From contig JAWLAB010000008.1 in assembly GCA_041395665.1 (NCBI GenBank), positions 1 through 64,000 on the forward strand: DNA of 64,000 nt, in the 5' to 3' direction. This DNA comes from Pseudomonadales bacterium (lineage in GTDB: Bacteria; Pseudomonadota; Gammaproteobacteria; Pseudomonadales; UBA7239). Positions 35,315 through 44,865 of this stretch are shown here, one piece after another (position 1 is the stretch's first letter; every line of letters begins with the position of its first letter). The notes beneath the pieces were generated by a model. It was not told the DNA's origin. It saw only the letters and a program-made list of their open reading frames with translations, and searched no databases. Made by a program: the position numbers and the translations under genes.

Positions 35315-36502
35315 TTAAACCAGCGGCAACTCCACGATCGGGCTTAAGTCTTCGTCGTAATTCACTTCAGCAAAACCAAAGCCAAACAACTTCAAAAACT
35401 CGTCTTTGTAGCCTTGGAAATCAGTCAACTGATACAGGTTTTCTGTCGTCACTGTCGGCCACAACGCTGCCACTGCAGCGTGAATATTTGGCTGTAATTC
35501 TTTGTCATCCACACGCAAACGCCCTTCTGCATCCAAGCTGCGCGCGCTGCTGTAAAGACAATCGTGAAACAAACGATAAATTTGTTCGATACAACCTTCA
35601 TGCCCACCTTTTTCTTTCATCACTTTGTACAGCAATGACAAATACAAAGGCATGATGGGGATAGCGGCGCTCGCCTGCGTCACCAGCGCTTTCAGCACGG
35701 AAACATAGGATTTTCCCTGCACTTTTACCAATTGGCTATCAATGGCAACGCGCGTGCGATCCAAATCTTTTTTCGCCGCGCCGATAGTACCGTTCCAATA
35801 AATATCCCAAGTTAATTTTTCACCGAGATAAGTGTAGGCCGTGGTTTGTGCGCCATCAGCCAACACGCCGGCAGCGAGCAGCGCATCAATCCACATCTGC
35901 CAATCTTCACCACCCATCACCGCAACTGTGTTGGCAATTTCTTCTTCGCTTGCCGCAGGTAGCGTGACTTCTTCAACGATTTGTTTATCGGTGTTTACAC
36001 CGCGTTGTGTCACAGCTTGACCGATAGGTTTCAACACTGAGCCGTGCACGACACCGGTTTTAGGATGTTGGCGACGCGGTGAAGCCAAGCTGTAAATCAC
36101 CAAATCCACTTTGCCCATATCGGCTTTAATGGTGTCGATAGTTTTTTGTTTTATTTCATCCGAAAACGCATCACCGTTGATGTGTTTGGCGTACAAACCT
36201 GCTTCTTTTGCCGCTTGATGAAAAGCCGCTGAGTTGTACCAACCCGCCGTGCCGGTGCGTTTTTCATCCGGCTTTTTTTCGAAAAAAACGCCCAGCGTTT
36301 TTGCACCGCAACCGAATGCGGCGGTGATGCGCGATGCCAAACCGTAACCTGTAGACGCACCAATCACTAAAACATTTTTAGGACCATTGGCGATGGCGCC
36401 CTGCTGACGCACATAATCAATTTGCTGGCGCACATTAGCGGCACAGCCTTTGGGGTGCGCATTGGTACAAATAAAACCGCGAACTTTTGGTTGGATGATC
36501 AT
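35315..36502 (-). CDS. fabV: Enoyl-ACP/trans-2-enoyl-CoA reductase FabV
   Basis: FabV is an NADH-dependent enoyl-ACP reductase of the long SDR type that completes each fatty-acid elongation cycle and is naturally triclosan-resistant. The 395-residue protein begins MIIQPKVRGFICTNAHP. The nucleotide-binding motif GASTGYGLASRI and the catalytic Tyr-X8-Lys (YWNGTIGAAK) are present. The ATG at 36502 follows a GAAGG ribosome site; the open frame continues upstream without a better start. No fabI-like gene is seen in the window. Confidence 0.95.
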   Translation of the reverse strand: MIIQPKVRGFICTNAHPKGCAANVRQQIDYVRQQGAIANGPKNVLVIGASTGYGLASRITAAFGCGAKTLGVFFEKKPDEKRTGTAGWYNSAAFHQAAKEAGLYAKHINGDAFSDEIKQKTIDTIKADMGKVDLVIYSLASPRRQHPKTGVVHGSVLKPIGQAVTQRGVNTDKQIVEEVTLPAASEEEIANTVAVMGGEDWQMWIDALLAAGVLADGAQTTAYTYLGEKLTWDIYWNGTIGAAKKDLDRTRVAIDSQLVKVQGKSYVSVLKALVTQASAAIPIMPLYLSLLYKVMKEKGGHEGCIEQIYRLFHDCLYSSARSLDAEGRLRVDDKELQPNIHAAVAALWPTVTTENLYQLTDFQGYKDEFLKLFGFGFAEVNYDEDLSPIVELPLV

Positions 36503-36600
36503 GCAGCCTTCTCTATCGATCGAAAACGAAAGGTCGGCATTATATACGCGCCTACTGCTAGAATAAGTGCCTCGTTTTAGCACCATCCACGGAGTTTGCC

Positions 36601-38118
36601 ATGACTGTTATTCGCCAAGACGACCTGATCGCCAGCGTCGCCGATGCCCTGCAATTCATCTCCTACTATCACCCCGTGGATTTCATTCAGGCGATGCACA
36701 AAGCCTACGACCGCGAGCAAAATCCCGCAGCCAAAGACGCTATCGCACAAATTCTGATCAACTCGCGTATGTGTGCCATGGGGCACCGCCCAATCTGCCA
36801 AGACACCGGTATCGTGACCGTATTCATCAAAGTAGGCATGGATGTGCGCTGGGACGGCGCGACCATGAGCGTGGACGACATGATTAACGAAGGCGTGCGC
36901 CGCGCTTATTTGCAGCCTGACAACATCCTGCGCGCCTCTATCTTGGTTGACCCAGCAGGCAAACGCCAAAACACCAAGGACAACACGCCAGCTGTGATTC
37001 ACTACCAAATCGTCCCCGGTAACAAAGTTGAAGTGGATTTGGCAGCCAAAGGTGGCGGCTCAGAAAACAAATCCAAAATGGCGATGCTGAACCCCTCCGA
37101 CTCCATCGTGGATTGGGTGCTGAAAACGCTGCCTACCATGGGCGCGGGTTGGTGTCCGCCAGGGATGCTCGGCATTGGCATCGGTGGCACTGCAGAAAAA
37201 GCTGCTGTGCTGGCGAAAGAAGTGCTGATGGATGAAATTGATATTTATGATTTGATGGCGCGCGGCCCGCAAAATCGCATCGAAGAATTGCGTTTGGAAT
37301 TGTTTGAAAAAGTGAATCAACTCGGCATTGGCGCGCAGGGGCTCGGCGGTTTGACCACCGTGCTGGATGTCAAAATTAAAGACTACCCCACGCACGCTGC
37401 CTCACTGCCCGTGTGCATGATTCCCAACTGCGCTGCCACACGCCACGCGCATTTTGTGCTGGATGGCTCCGGCCCATCGCTGCAAACACCGCCTTCGCTC
37501 GAAGAGTGGCCAGAAATCACTTGGGAGACAGGCAACTCGCGCCGCGTCAATCTCGACAATCTCACCAAAGCTGATCTGGCTGAATGGAAATCCGGTGAAA
37601 CACTATTGCTTTCTGGAAAAATGCTCACTGGTCGCGATGCTGCACACAAAAAAATGATCGACATGATGGCAAAAGGCGAAGAGCTGCCCGTCGATCTCAC
37701 CAATCGCTTTATCTACTATGTAGGCCCCGTTGACCCAGTGCGCGACGAAGTGGTCGGTCCCGCTGGCCCCACCACCGCAACGCGCATGGATAAATTCACA
37801 CGCACCATGCTGGAGAAAACGGGGTTGATCGGCATGATTGGCAAATCCGAGCGCGGCCCTGTCGCCATCGAAGCCATCAAAGACAACAAAGCCGTGTATT
37901 TGATGGCAGTGGGCGGTGCAGCGTATCTCGTTTCCAAAGCGATCACGGCCGCCAAAGTATTGGCGTTTCCTGAATTAGGTATGGAAGCGATTTACGAATT
38001 TGAAGTGAAAGACATGCCCGTGACGGTTGCTGTCGATATCAACGGCATTTCTGTGCACACCACCGGCCCACAAATTTGGGAACAAAAAATACGTACTGAA
38101 CATCTGCAGGTTGTTTAA
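36601..38118 (+). CDS. Class I fumarate hydratase (iron-sulfur)
   Basis: This is a [4Fe-4S] enzyme that interconverts fumarate and malate in the TCA cycle, 505 residues as a single chain. The N-terminal alpha part includes SRMCAMGHRPICQDTGIV and GAGWCPPGMLGIGIGG; candidate cluster cysteines are in PICQDTG, in the PVCMIPNC region and in the alpha domain. The C-terminal beta part includes KMLTGRDAAHKKM and VGPAGPTTATRMDKF. Fumarase A/B is the likely activity; a tartrate dehydratase is less likely. GGAG lies six bases before the ATG. It opens a packed plus-strand gene run and is followed after six bases by an MBOAT gene. Confidence 0.92.
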   Translation: MTVIRQDDLIASVADALQFISYYHPVDFIQAMHKAYDREQNPAAKDAIAQILINSRMCAMGHRPICQDTGIVTVFIKVGMDVRWDGATMSVDDMINEGVRRAYLQPDNILRASILVDPAGKRQNTKDNTPAVIHYQIVPGNKVEVDLAAKGGGSENKSKMAMLNPSDSIVDWVLKTLPTMGAGWCPPGMLGIGIGGTAEKAAVLAKEVLMDEIDIYDLMARGPQNRIEELRLELFEKVNQLGIGAQGLGGLTTVLDVKIKDYPTHAASLPVCMIPNCAATRHAHFVLDGSGPSLQTPPSLEEWPEITWETGNSRRVNLDNLTKADLAEWKSGETLLLSGKMLTGRDAAHKKMIDMMAKGEELPVDLTNRFIYYVGPVDPVRDEVVGPAGPTTATRMDKFTRTMLEKTGLIGMIGKSERGPVAIEAIKDNKAVYLMAVGGAAYLVSKAITAAKVLAFPELGMEAIYEFEVKDMPVTVAVDINGISVHTTGPQIWEQKIRTEHLQVV

Positions 38119-38124
38119 CGCTGC

Positions 38125-39617
38125 ATGCTGTTCAATTCGTATCAATTTATTTGGTTGTTCCTGCCAGTGGTACTAGCAGGTTTTTTTATTACCGCAAGGT
38201 ACCGGCAAGAAGCTGCGGCACTGTGGTTGGCGCTGAGTTCGCTATTTTTTTACGGCTATTGGGATATTTCTTATGTGCCGTTGCTACTGATATCCATCGC
38301 AGCAAATTACCAAATTGGCAAACAAATCAGCGGCGCAATTGAACAACAAGCCGCACGCCGCGCTAAAACTTGGTTAATTCTCGGCTTAGCGTTTGATTTG
38401 GGCTTACTGGCTCATTACAAATACACCAATTTTTTTCTCGATAATTGGATTGCACTCACAGGCTCCAATCTTTCGTTACCCAATATCATTCTGCCTCTCG
38501 GTATTTCATTTTTTACCTTCACACAAATTGCCTACTTGGCGGACTGCCACAAAGGCATCGTGAAAGAGCGCAATCCCGTGCACTATTTGCTGTTTATCAC
38601 CTACTTCCCACATTTAATCGCTGGCCCCATTCTGCATCACAAACAAATGATGCCGCAGTTTGCGCGCGCTGATACTTATCGAATTAGCCAAGAAAATATT
38701 GCCGTTGGCCTCACCATTTTCGCTATTGGCATGTTCAAAAAAATGGCGATCGCTGATCCATTGGCTAACTTTGCAGGGCCAGTCTTTGCCGTCAGCAAAC
38801 ATCCAGGACTGCTCGCCACCAGTGAAGCATGGCTCGGCGCATTGGCTTACTGCTTGCAACTGTATTTTGATTTTTCCGGCTACTCCGATATGGCGATTGG
38901 TCTATCGCGTCTGTTCGGCATCAAATTACCGCTCAATTTTAATTCGCCGTATAAATCCACCAACATCATTGATTTTTGGCGGCGTTGGCACATGACGCTG
39001 TCGCAGTTTTTGCGCGACTACCTCTACATCACACTGGGCGGCAATCGCTTAGGTAAATCGCGCCGTTACATCAATCTGATGATCACCATGTTGCTCGGTG
39101 GTTTTTGGCACGGGGCGGGGTGGACTTTTATTGTGTGGGGTGCATTGCACGGCATTTACCTCACCATCAACCATATGTTCCGTGAGTTTTTCCCAGAGTC
39201 ACAAAACGCATCACTCTTCTCTACTCGTGCACGCGCCACCATCGGCTGGCGCTTACCATGCTGGGCGTTGTAGTTGCTTTTGTGATTTTCCGTGCAGCAT
39301 CAATGCATGATGCACTCACCATATTGCAAGCAATGGCTGGACTGTCTTCAGCGGCGGATGGAGAACAAGTTATCTCCATTTTGAAACATGCAGATGACGG
39401 GCGTGACTATGTTTTGCTAGCCGGCTTAATCGCTCTGTTTGCGCCCAACACACAAGAAATTATGAGCCGTTTTCAACCCGCATCCGACGCCACACCTAGC
39501 AACACTCGCTGGCAGTGGCGACCATACCCACTATTGGCTCTACTCACCGCTCTTGTTCTGAGTTATAGCATTGTGAACATCGGCCAAGTCAGTGAATTTC
39601 TTTACTTTCAGTTTTGA
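38125..39617 (+). pseudogene. MBOAT O-acyltransferase (AlgI-like), copy 1, frameshifted near 39250
   Basis: This is a polytopic inner-membrane acyltransferase of the MBOAT family, similar to AlgI, which moves acetyl groups across the membrane for polysaccharide modification. The first frame (38125-39273) runs through the catalytic His329 in GGFWHGAGWTF and stops after WRLPCWAL. The remaining C-terminal part continues in another frame from 39258 to 39617, ending IGQVSEFLYFQF. The intact paralogue at 40675 reads GWLLTILGVV at this point; inserting one T between 39250 and 39251 here would give GWLLTMLGVV, so a single T is missing. The codons beyond the shift remain conserved, which points to a very recent mutation or a sequencing error. 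The two copies are nearly identical in protein over most of their length but differ at many synonymous sites. Confidence 0.82.
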
Positions 39618-39619
39618 CG

Positions 39620-40675
39620 ATGATGAAAACTTATAACAACATCGTGATTATTCTCACCTGCATTTTGGTAGGCTTTTGCGCCTGCTTAATTATCTGGGCG
39701 CAACCCCTGAGTGGCGATTTAACGCGTATTGGCGCCTATCCAGAACGCTGGTATGGATGGAATGTCCCACAGCAAAAAATTCCTGACAACACAAACACAG
39801 AACGAACCACCTCAAAAAAACATATTTTAGTGCTCGGTGATTCGTTCTCAGAAATAGGGCACTGGCAGGCGTACCTCAATGATCGTTACAGCTTTACGCT
39901 AGTTCCAACAAGAAACACCAGCTTTCACAAAATCATCGAAAAGATCCGCACAGAAAACCCAGACGGCGTTGTGATTGAAAGCGTAGAGCGATTTACTTAC
40001 GCCATGTTTGGCGATGAATCTGAGTTTATGGGTAGCACACCAAAAAATTGCGACCCAATTACTCCATCAACCTCAACACTCAGCGTAGAAAAAGCTCTTC
40101 TTTCTGTTTCCTACCCTCCGTATGCAAGAGAAACTTTTCCTCGCACTGCAAAAGAAATCTCTCAAGGTTTCTATCTTGCTAAGCAGCATATCTTTTTTGC
40201 AATAAAACCTAGGAAACAACTCGCTAGGATATTCGATCTCACAACGCCAACACTATTTAGCTCGGCACGCAATAAAGAAATTCTCACGCTAAAAAGTGAT
40301 CTGCTGCTATTACCCTCGTTCAATGATGCAGCCATATCTACCATGCAGTGCTCTATGCGCACGCTGGCACACGCGCTGACACAGCTCAACAAGCCTTTTG
40401 TTTTTGTGATTGTTCCTGATAAAACTACTGCCTACCAACCGTACATCAACTCGTCAGCGCTACGCGACAAACCACCAGTAATAACACGCCTGCTGCATCA
40501 AATCCGCATACCTCACACTATTGATATGCTCCCTAACATTAGAGACGCACTGGCGAACAATACTGTAGATTTTTATCTACCGAATGATACGCATTGGGGG
40601 TATCACGGCTTTGAATTAGCCGCACAACAAATTGAGGCTGCCTTTCAACCTCAATGGCCTAGGAACCGTCTCTGA
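39620..40675 (+). CDS. SGNH/AlgX-like O-acetylation partner, copy 1
   Basis: This is a 351-residue protein with an N-terminal membrane anchor (about 5-28) and a periplasmic SGNH-hydrolase-like domain. The candidate nucleophile is Ser75 in LGDSFSE, and the acid/base pair is Asp323-Thr-His325 in NDTHWGYHG. In AlgJ and AlgX the DxH motif comes before the serine; here the order is reversed. It immediately follows the MBOAT gene and its stop overlaps the next MBOAT start (TGATG), so the pair acts together, probably transferring acetyl groups to an unknown glycan. The start is the ATG at 39620 or 39623. About half of the residues are shared with copy 2, judged by eye. Confidence 0.75.
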   Translation: MMKTYNNIVIILTCILVGFCACLIIWAQPLSGDLTRIGAYPERWYGWNVPQQKIPDNTNTERTTSKKHILVLGDSFSEIGHWQAYLNDRYSFTLVPTRNTSFHKIIEKIRTENPDGVVIESVERFTYAMFGDESEFMGSTPKNCDPITPSTSTLSVEKALLSVSYPPYARETFPRTAKEISQGFYLAKQHIFFAIKPRKQLARIFDLTTPTLFSSARNKEILTLKSDLLLLPSFNDAAISTMQCSMRTLAHALTQLNKPFVFVIVPDKTTAYQPYINSSALRDKPPVITRLLHQIRIPHTIDMLPNIRDALANNTVDFYLPNDTHWGYHGFELAAQQIEAAFQPQWPRNRL

Positions 40676-42165
40676 TGTTGTTTAACTCTTATTCGTTCAT
40701 TTTTCTATTTTTACCCATTGTTTTTGCGGGTTTTTTTATTGCTGCCCGTTTTCGTCATGAGGCGGCAGCACTCTGGCTAGCGTTGGCCTCTTTATTCTTT
40801 TATGGCTACTGGGATATAAATTATGTACCACTGCTGTTGATATCAATCACAGCCAATTACCAGATTGGCAAGCAAATCAGTAGCGCCATAGAACAACAGA
40901 CCTTACACCGCGCAAAACTATGGTTTATTGCTGGCTTAGTTTTTGACCTCGTTCTACTCGCTCATTATAAGTACACCAATTTCTTTTTAGATAATTGGAT
41001 TGCGCTAACTGGCTCCAATCTTTCATTTCCAGATATTATTTTGCCTCTTGGCATTTCTTTCTTTACCTTCACACAAATTGCTTACTTAGCTGACTGCCAC
41101 AAAGGTATCGTCAAAGAACGCAATCCTATTCACTATTTATTATTTATCACTTACTTCCCGCATTTAATTGCGGGGCCTATCTTGCATCACAAACAGATGA
41201 TGCCGCAGTTTGCTCGCAAAGATACTTACAGCATCAGCCAAGAAAATATCGCCGTTGGGCTTACTATTTTTGCTATCGGCATGTTCAAGAAAGTCATCAT
41301 TGCTGATTCATTCCCAGAATATGTCAATCCTATTTTTTCTGTGAGTCACCACACAACCACCCTATCAACAAGTGAAGCGTGGCTTGGTGCGTTAGCCTAC
41401 TGCCTGCAACTGTATTTTGATTTTTCTGGCTACTCTGACATGGCCATTGGTTTATCGCGACTTTTTGGCATCAAACTACCACTCAACTTTAACTCGCCCT
41501 ACAAAGCAACCAGCATCATCGATTTTTGGCGGCGATGGCATATGACTTTGTCTCAATTTTTACGCGACTATCTCTATATTGCTTTAGGCGGTAATCGTTT
41601 AGGAAAATCACGCCGCTACCTCAACTTGATGATTACCATGCTACTGGGTGGTTTTTGGCACGGGGCAGGTTGGACTTTTATAATTTGGGGTGCTCTACAC
41701 GGCATTTACCTCACAATTAACCACGTATTTCGTGAATTTTTTCCAGCACCAACTGACACAACTACAATCACAGCGCGTGCACGCGCACTCGCAGGATGGC
41801 TCCTCACCATACTGGGTGTCGTCATTGCGTTTGTCATATTTCGTGCCGAATCAATTTCCGACGCCCTCTTGCTATTAAAAGCAATGGCAGGAATATTCAC
41901 GCTTGATCCAGAGCAATCGCCCAGCATCGTGAGCCATGCGGATGACGGATGGAATCTTGTTGTATGGACTTCATGCTTGGCTTTGTTTGCACCCAACACA
42001 CAAGAAATTATGAATAACTTTAGACCGACATCTGACAAAGTTAATCACCAAACACGATGGCAGTGGCGCCCTAGCCCGCTATTGGCCGTCACTGGTGGTC
42101 TCGCACTAGCCATCAGCATTGTCAATATCGGACAAGTCAGCGAGTTTCTTTATTTTCAATTTTAA
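40675..42165 (+). CDS. MBOAT O-acyltransferase (AlgI-like), copy 2
   Basis: This is an intact 496-residue polytopic membrane acyltransferase. The start MLFNSYSFIFLFLPIV and many hydrophobic segments are typical for AlgI/PatA-like MBOAT proteins. The catalytic histidine is His329 in GGFWHGAGWTF, with a second histidine in ALHGIYLT. It is a paralogue of the frameshifted copy upstream. Start and stop codons overlap the neighbouring SGNH genes (TGATG and TAATG), showing a translationally coupled module. No polysaccharide polymerase or glycosyltransferase gene is nearby, so the acceptor is unknown. Confidence 0.88.
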   Translation: MLFNSYSFIFLFLPIVFAGFFIAARFRHEAAALWLALASLFFYGYWDINYVPLLLISITANYQIGKQISSAIEQQTLHRAKLWFIAGLVFDLVLLAHYKYTNFFLDNWIALTGSNLSFPDIILPLGISFFTFTQIAYLADCHKGIVKERNPIHYLLFITYFPHLIAGPILHHKQMMPQFARKDTYSISQENIAVGLTIFAIGMFKKVIIADSFPEYVNPIFSVSHHTTTLSTSEAWLGALAYCLQLYFDFSGYSDMAIGLSRLFGIKLPLNFNSPYKATSIIDFWRRWHMTLSQFLRDYLYIALGGNRLGKSRRYLNLMITMLLGGFWHGAGWTFIIWGALHGIYLTINHVFREFFPAPTDTTTITARARALAGWLLTILGVVIAFVIFRAESISDALLLLKAMAGIFTLDPEQSPSIVSHADDGWNLVVWTSCLALFAPNTQEIMNNFRPTSDKVNHQTRWQWRPSPLLAVTGGLALAISIVNIGQVSEFLYFQF

Positions 42166-43250
42166 TGATGAAAATTTATAACACTATTTTTTTATCTTTA
42201 GTTTTTTTCGTGGTGTGCTCCTGTGCTGCCATTATGCTTTGGTCGCAGCCTATTACAGGGGATCTCACACGCATCAGCGGATACCCTGAGCGCTGGTTCG
42301 GCTGGAATACACCACAACAAAACATCACTCCTACTACCAATACGCCCCGCAAAGAGGGCGCCTCTCATATTCTTGTGGTTGGCGACTCTTTTTCTGAAGC
42401 CGGCTATTGGCAGTCCTTTCTTAAAGAAAAATATACTTTCTCTTTTATTCACAGCGGAAAAACAAATTTAAATGCCGTTATAGCGCGTATAGCACAAGAA
42501 AAAATTGATGCCGTAGTTATAGAAACCGTAGAGCGTTCTATGTATAGCATGTACGGTAGCGCAACAACTTTTACAAAACCCTTGAGCGATTGTCAGCTAC
42601 CTCTGATTGAAAGAGAGGCACCACCCGATGCCAGTAAACTGTATACGCACATCGCAGAGCTACCCCTCTTTCCCGATAGAAGTCGGATAACAAAACCCAT
42701 TTCTGGCAATAATATTTCAGAAGGTTTTCATACATTTAAGTTAAACAGCGAAGCCTTTTTTAAACCTCGCAAACGCAAAGCGAAAATATTAGCATTGACA
42801 TCGAGCAATCTATTTAGCAATACACGCAGCGATCAACTCCTTTCATTAAGCCGAGATTTTTTACTGTATAACAACATTAACGAAGTTGACCTCAATATGC
42901 TGCACTGCACCATCCGAGCCACAGCACAAGCTTTGGCCGCCACTCAGATTCCTTTTGTGATTCTTACACTGCCCGATAAAACTACCGCATACCAACCCTA
43001 TCTTGCTGATGAAAAACTGCGTCAGAAAACATCACTGGCTGAGAGCATTAATATGAATGCAGCAACCACGCATGGCGTTGATATGTTGCCGGCTATCCGC
43101 ACATTGATTGCAGCGGGTGACCAAGATATCTATTTGCCGAATGACACTCATTGGGGCTACAGAGGCTTTCAATTAGCCGCTGTATTAATCGATGAGAAAT
43201 TAGCACCGCAATTACCCAATTCAACTTCTACTACAAACACTCATGATTAA
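42165..43250 (+). CDS. SGNH/AlgX-like O-acetylation partner, copy 2
   Basis: This is a 361-residue membrane-anchored periplasmic protein, paralogous to the gene at 39620. The anchor is at about 6-27. The candidate catalytic residues are Ser75 (VGDSFSEAG) and Asp327-Thr-His329 (NDTHWGYRG). Shared blocks with copy 1 include SQPITGDLTRI, YPERWFGWNTPQQ, VVIETVERSMY and LPDKTTAYQPY, while the middle (about 130-210) has diverged strongly. The stop overlaps the DUF1653 start by eight bases. An acetyl-transfer or esterase role is inferred from the MBOAT neighbour. Confidence 0.75.
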   Translation: MMKIYNTIFLSLVFFVVCSCAAIMLWSQPITGDLTRISGYPERWFGWNTPQQNITPTTNTPRKEGASHILVVGDSFSEAGYWQSFLKEKYTFSFIHSGKTNLNAVIARIAQEKIDAVVIETVERSMYSMYGSATTFTKPLSDCQLPLIEREAPPDASKLYTHIAELPLFPDRSRITKPISGNNISEGFHTFKLNSEAFFKPRKRKAKILALTSSNLFSNTRSDQLLSLSRDFLLYNNINEVDLNMLHCTIRATAQALAATQIPFVILTLPDKTTAYQPYLADEKLRQKTSLAESINMNAATTHGVDMLPAIRTLIAAGDQDIYLPNDTHWGYRGFQLAAVLIDEKLAPQLPNSTSTTNTHD

Positions 43251-43455
43251 GCGCGGTATCTATCGACATTACAAAGGCAAAGACTATCTCGTGATGGAAA
43301 TTGCTCACCATTCAGAAACACGCGAAGCACTGGTGGTTTACCGTTGTTTGTACGACGACTACAGCGTGTGGGTTCGTCCACTCAATATGTTCTGCGAAGC
43401 AGTTGTGGTCGATGGAAAATCTGTGCCGCGTTTTGCATTTGTGCACGAAGCTTAA
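43243..43455 (+). CDS. DUF1653 protein
   Basis: This is a 70-residue protein with the DUF1653 pattern: GIYRHYKGKDYLVMEIAHHSETREALVVYRCLYDD, a conserved WVRPLNMFCE and a C-terminal VPRFAFVHE. Function is unknown, although members are widespread small cytosolic proteins. It overlaps the preceding SGNH gene and abuts xseA with no spacer, so it sits within one transcript. Confidence 0.85.
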   Translation: MIKRGIYRHYKGKDYLVMEIAHHSETREALVVYRCLYDDYSVWVRPLNMFCEAVVVDGKSVPRFAFVHEA

Positions 43456-44808
43456 ATGACGAGCACTGAGCACATTTTCAGCGTCACCGAGCTGAACCGC
43501 CGCGCGCGTCAATTATTGGAAACACATTTAGCCACTGTATGGGTGCGCGGTGAAATTTCCAACCTCGCCATACCTTCTTCCGGTCACTGGTACTTCACGC
43601 TCAAAGATGACAAAGCGCAAGTGCGCTGCGCGATGTTTCGCGGTCAAAACGCTTTACTGCGCTTTAAACCCGAACACGGCATGCAAGTAATTGCGCGCGG
43701 ACGCGTCGGGTTGTACGAAGGCCGCGGCGACTACCAATTAGTCGTCGAAGGTTTACAGCTGGAAGGCGCAGGAAATTTGCAGTTGGCGTTTGAACAACTC
43801 AAAAGCAAGTTAGAAGCAGAAGGCTTGTTCGATGAAGATTTTAAACAAGCACTGCCTGACATCCCGCAGCATATTGCCATCATCACTTCACCAACGGGCG
43901 CAGCGATTCAAGACATCGTTTCTGTTTTTAAGCGCCGTTTTCCTGCTGCGCTGCTGAGTATTTTTCCTGTGCCTGTGCAAGGTGCTGATGCTGCGCCGGC
44001 AATTGTGAAAGCAATACAACTCGCCAACACGCAGCACGATATTGACGTAATTATTATCGCTAGAGGTGGTGGCTCACTGGAAGATTTATGGGCATTCAAC
44101 GAAGAAATAGTCGCGCGCGCTATTTTTTCCAGTGAAATTCCTATCATCAGCGCTGTAGGACACGAAACCGATTTCACGATTGGTGATTTTGTTGCCGATG
44201 CTCGTGCACCGACACCCTCTGCTGCGGCAGAAATGCTGTCGCCCGACATCAACGATTTTTTTGCACTGCTATCGCACTACACTTCCCTGTTTCAAAAACA
44301 GTTGCAGCAGACGATTGCTCAACAGCGTCAACAACTGCTACATCTCATTAAACGCCTGCGTCATCCGGGGCAAATTCTGCGCGAGCAGCAGCAAAAGCTG
44401 GATCACTTAGAGTGGCGGTTGCTACAAGCACCTATTTCCCAACACATCAAACTTACACAGCGACTTCACCAAGCTGCACAAACGCTACAACAACATAACC
44501 CTGCACAACAGGTACAAGCCTCTCATTTTCAATTAGAGCGTTTGCAAACGCGCTTGCTCAATGCTACGCGCTCACACCTCATGCAACAGCAACAAGCACT
44601 AGCACGATGCGCCACAGCACTAGACAACCTCAGCCCACTCAACACTCTTAAACGCGGCTATACCATTGCTACTACAAATGACGGGCAAGTGCTGACACAT
44701 ATCGACCAAGTACACGCCAATATGGCTTTTGATTTACAATTGCAGGGAGGGGCGCTGCAAGCCACGGTGCGAAGCATCCACCGCAAAAGCATTGACCGCC
44801 ATCAATAA
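43456..44808 (+). CDS. xseA: Exodeoxyribonuclease VII large subunit
   Basis: XseA with XseB degrades single-stranded DNA from both ends. The 450-residue protein shows an N-terminal OB domain (VWVRGEISNLAIPSSGHWYFTLKD), the catalytic core with ITSPTGAAIQD and ARGGGSLEDLWAFNEE, then HETDFTIGDFVADARAPTPSAAAE. A long Gln-rich coiled coil (about 270-400) is typical, and LKRGYTIA is near the end. xseB is not in the window. The ATG directly follows the DUF1653 stop. Confidence 0.95.
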   Translation: MTSTEHIFSVTELNRRARQLLETHLATVWVRGEISNLAIPSSGHWYFTLKDDKAQVRCAMFRGQNALLRFKPEHGMQVIARGRVGLYEGRGDYQLVVEGLQLEGAGNLQLAFEQLKSKLEAEGLFDEDFKQALPDIPQHIAIITSPTGAAIQDIVSVFKRRFPAALLSIFPVPVQGADAAPAIVKAIQLANTQHDIDVIIIARGGGSLEDLWAFNEEIVARAIFSSEIPIISAVGHETDFTIGDFVADARAPTPSAAAEMLSPDINDFFALLSHYTSLFQKQLQQTIAQQRQQLLHLIKRLRHPGQILREQQQKLDHLEWRLLQAPISQHIKLTQRLHQAAQTLQQHNPAQQVQASHFQLERLQTRLLNATRSHLMQQQQALARCATALDNLSPLNTLKRGYTIATTNDGQVLTHIDQVHANMAFDLQLQGGALQATVRSIHRKSIDRHQ

Positions 44809-44865
44809 TTCCCTGCTCTTTGTTGTATAGCATCTCGTCTGTATTTTTATTGGTAGGAGAACAAC

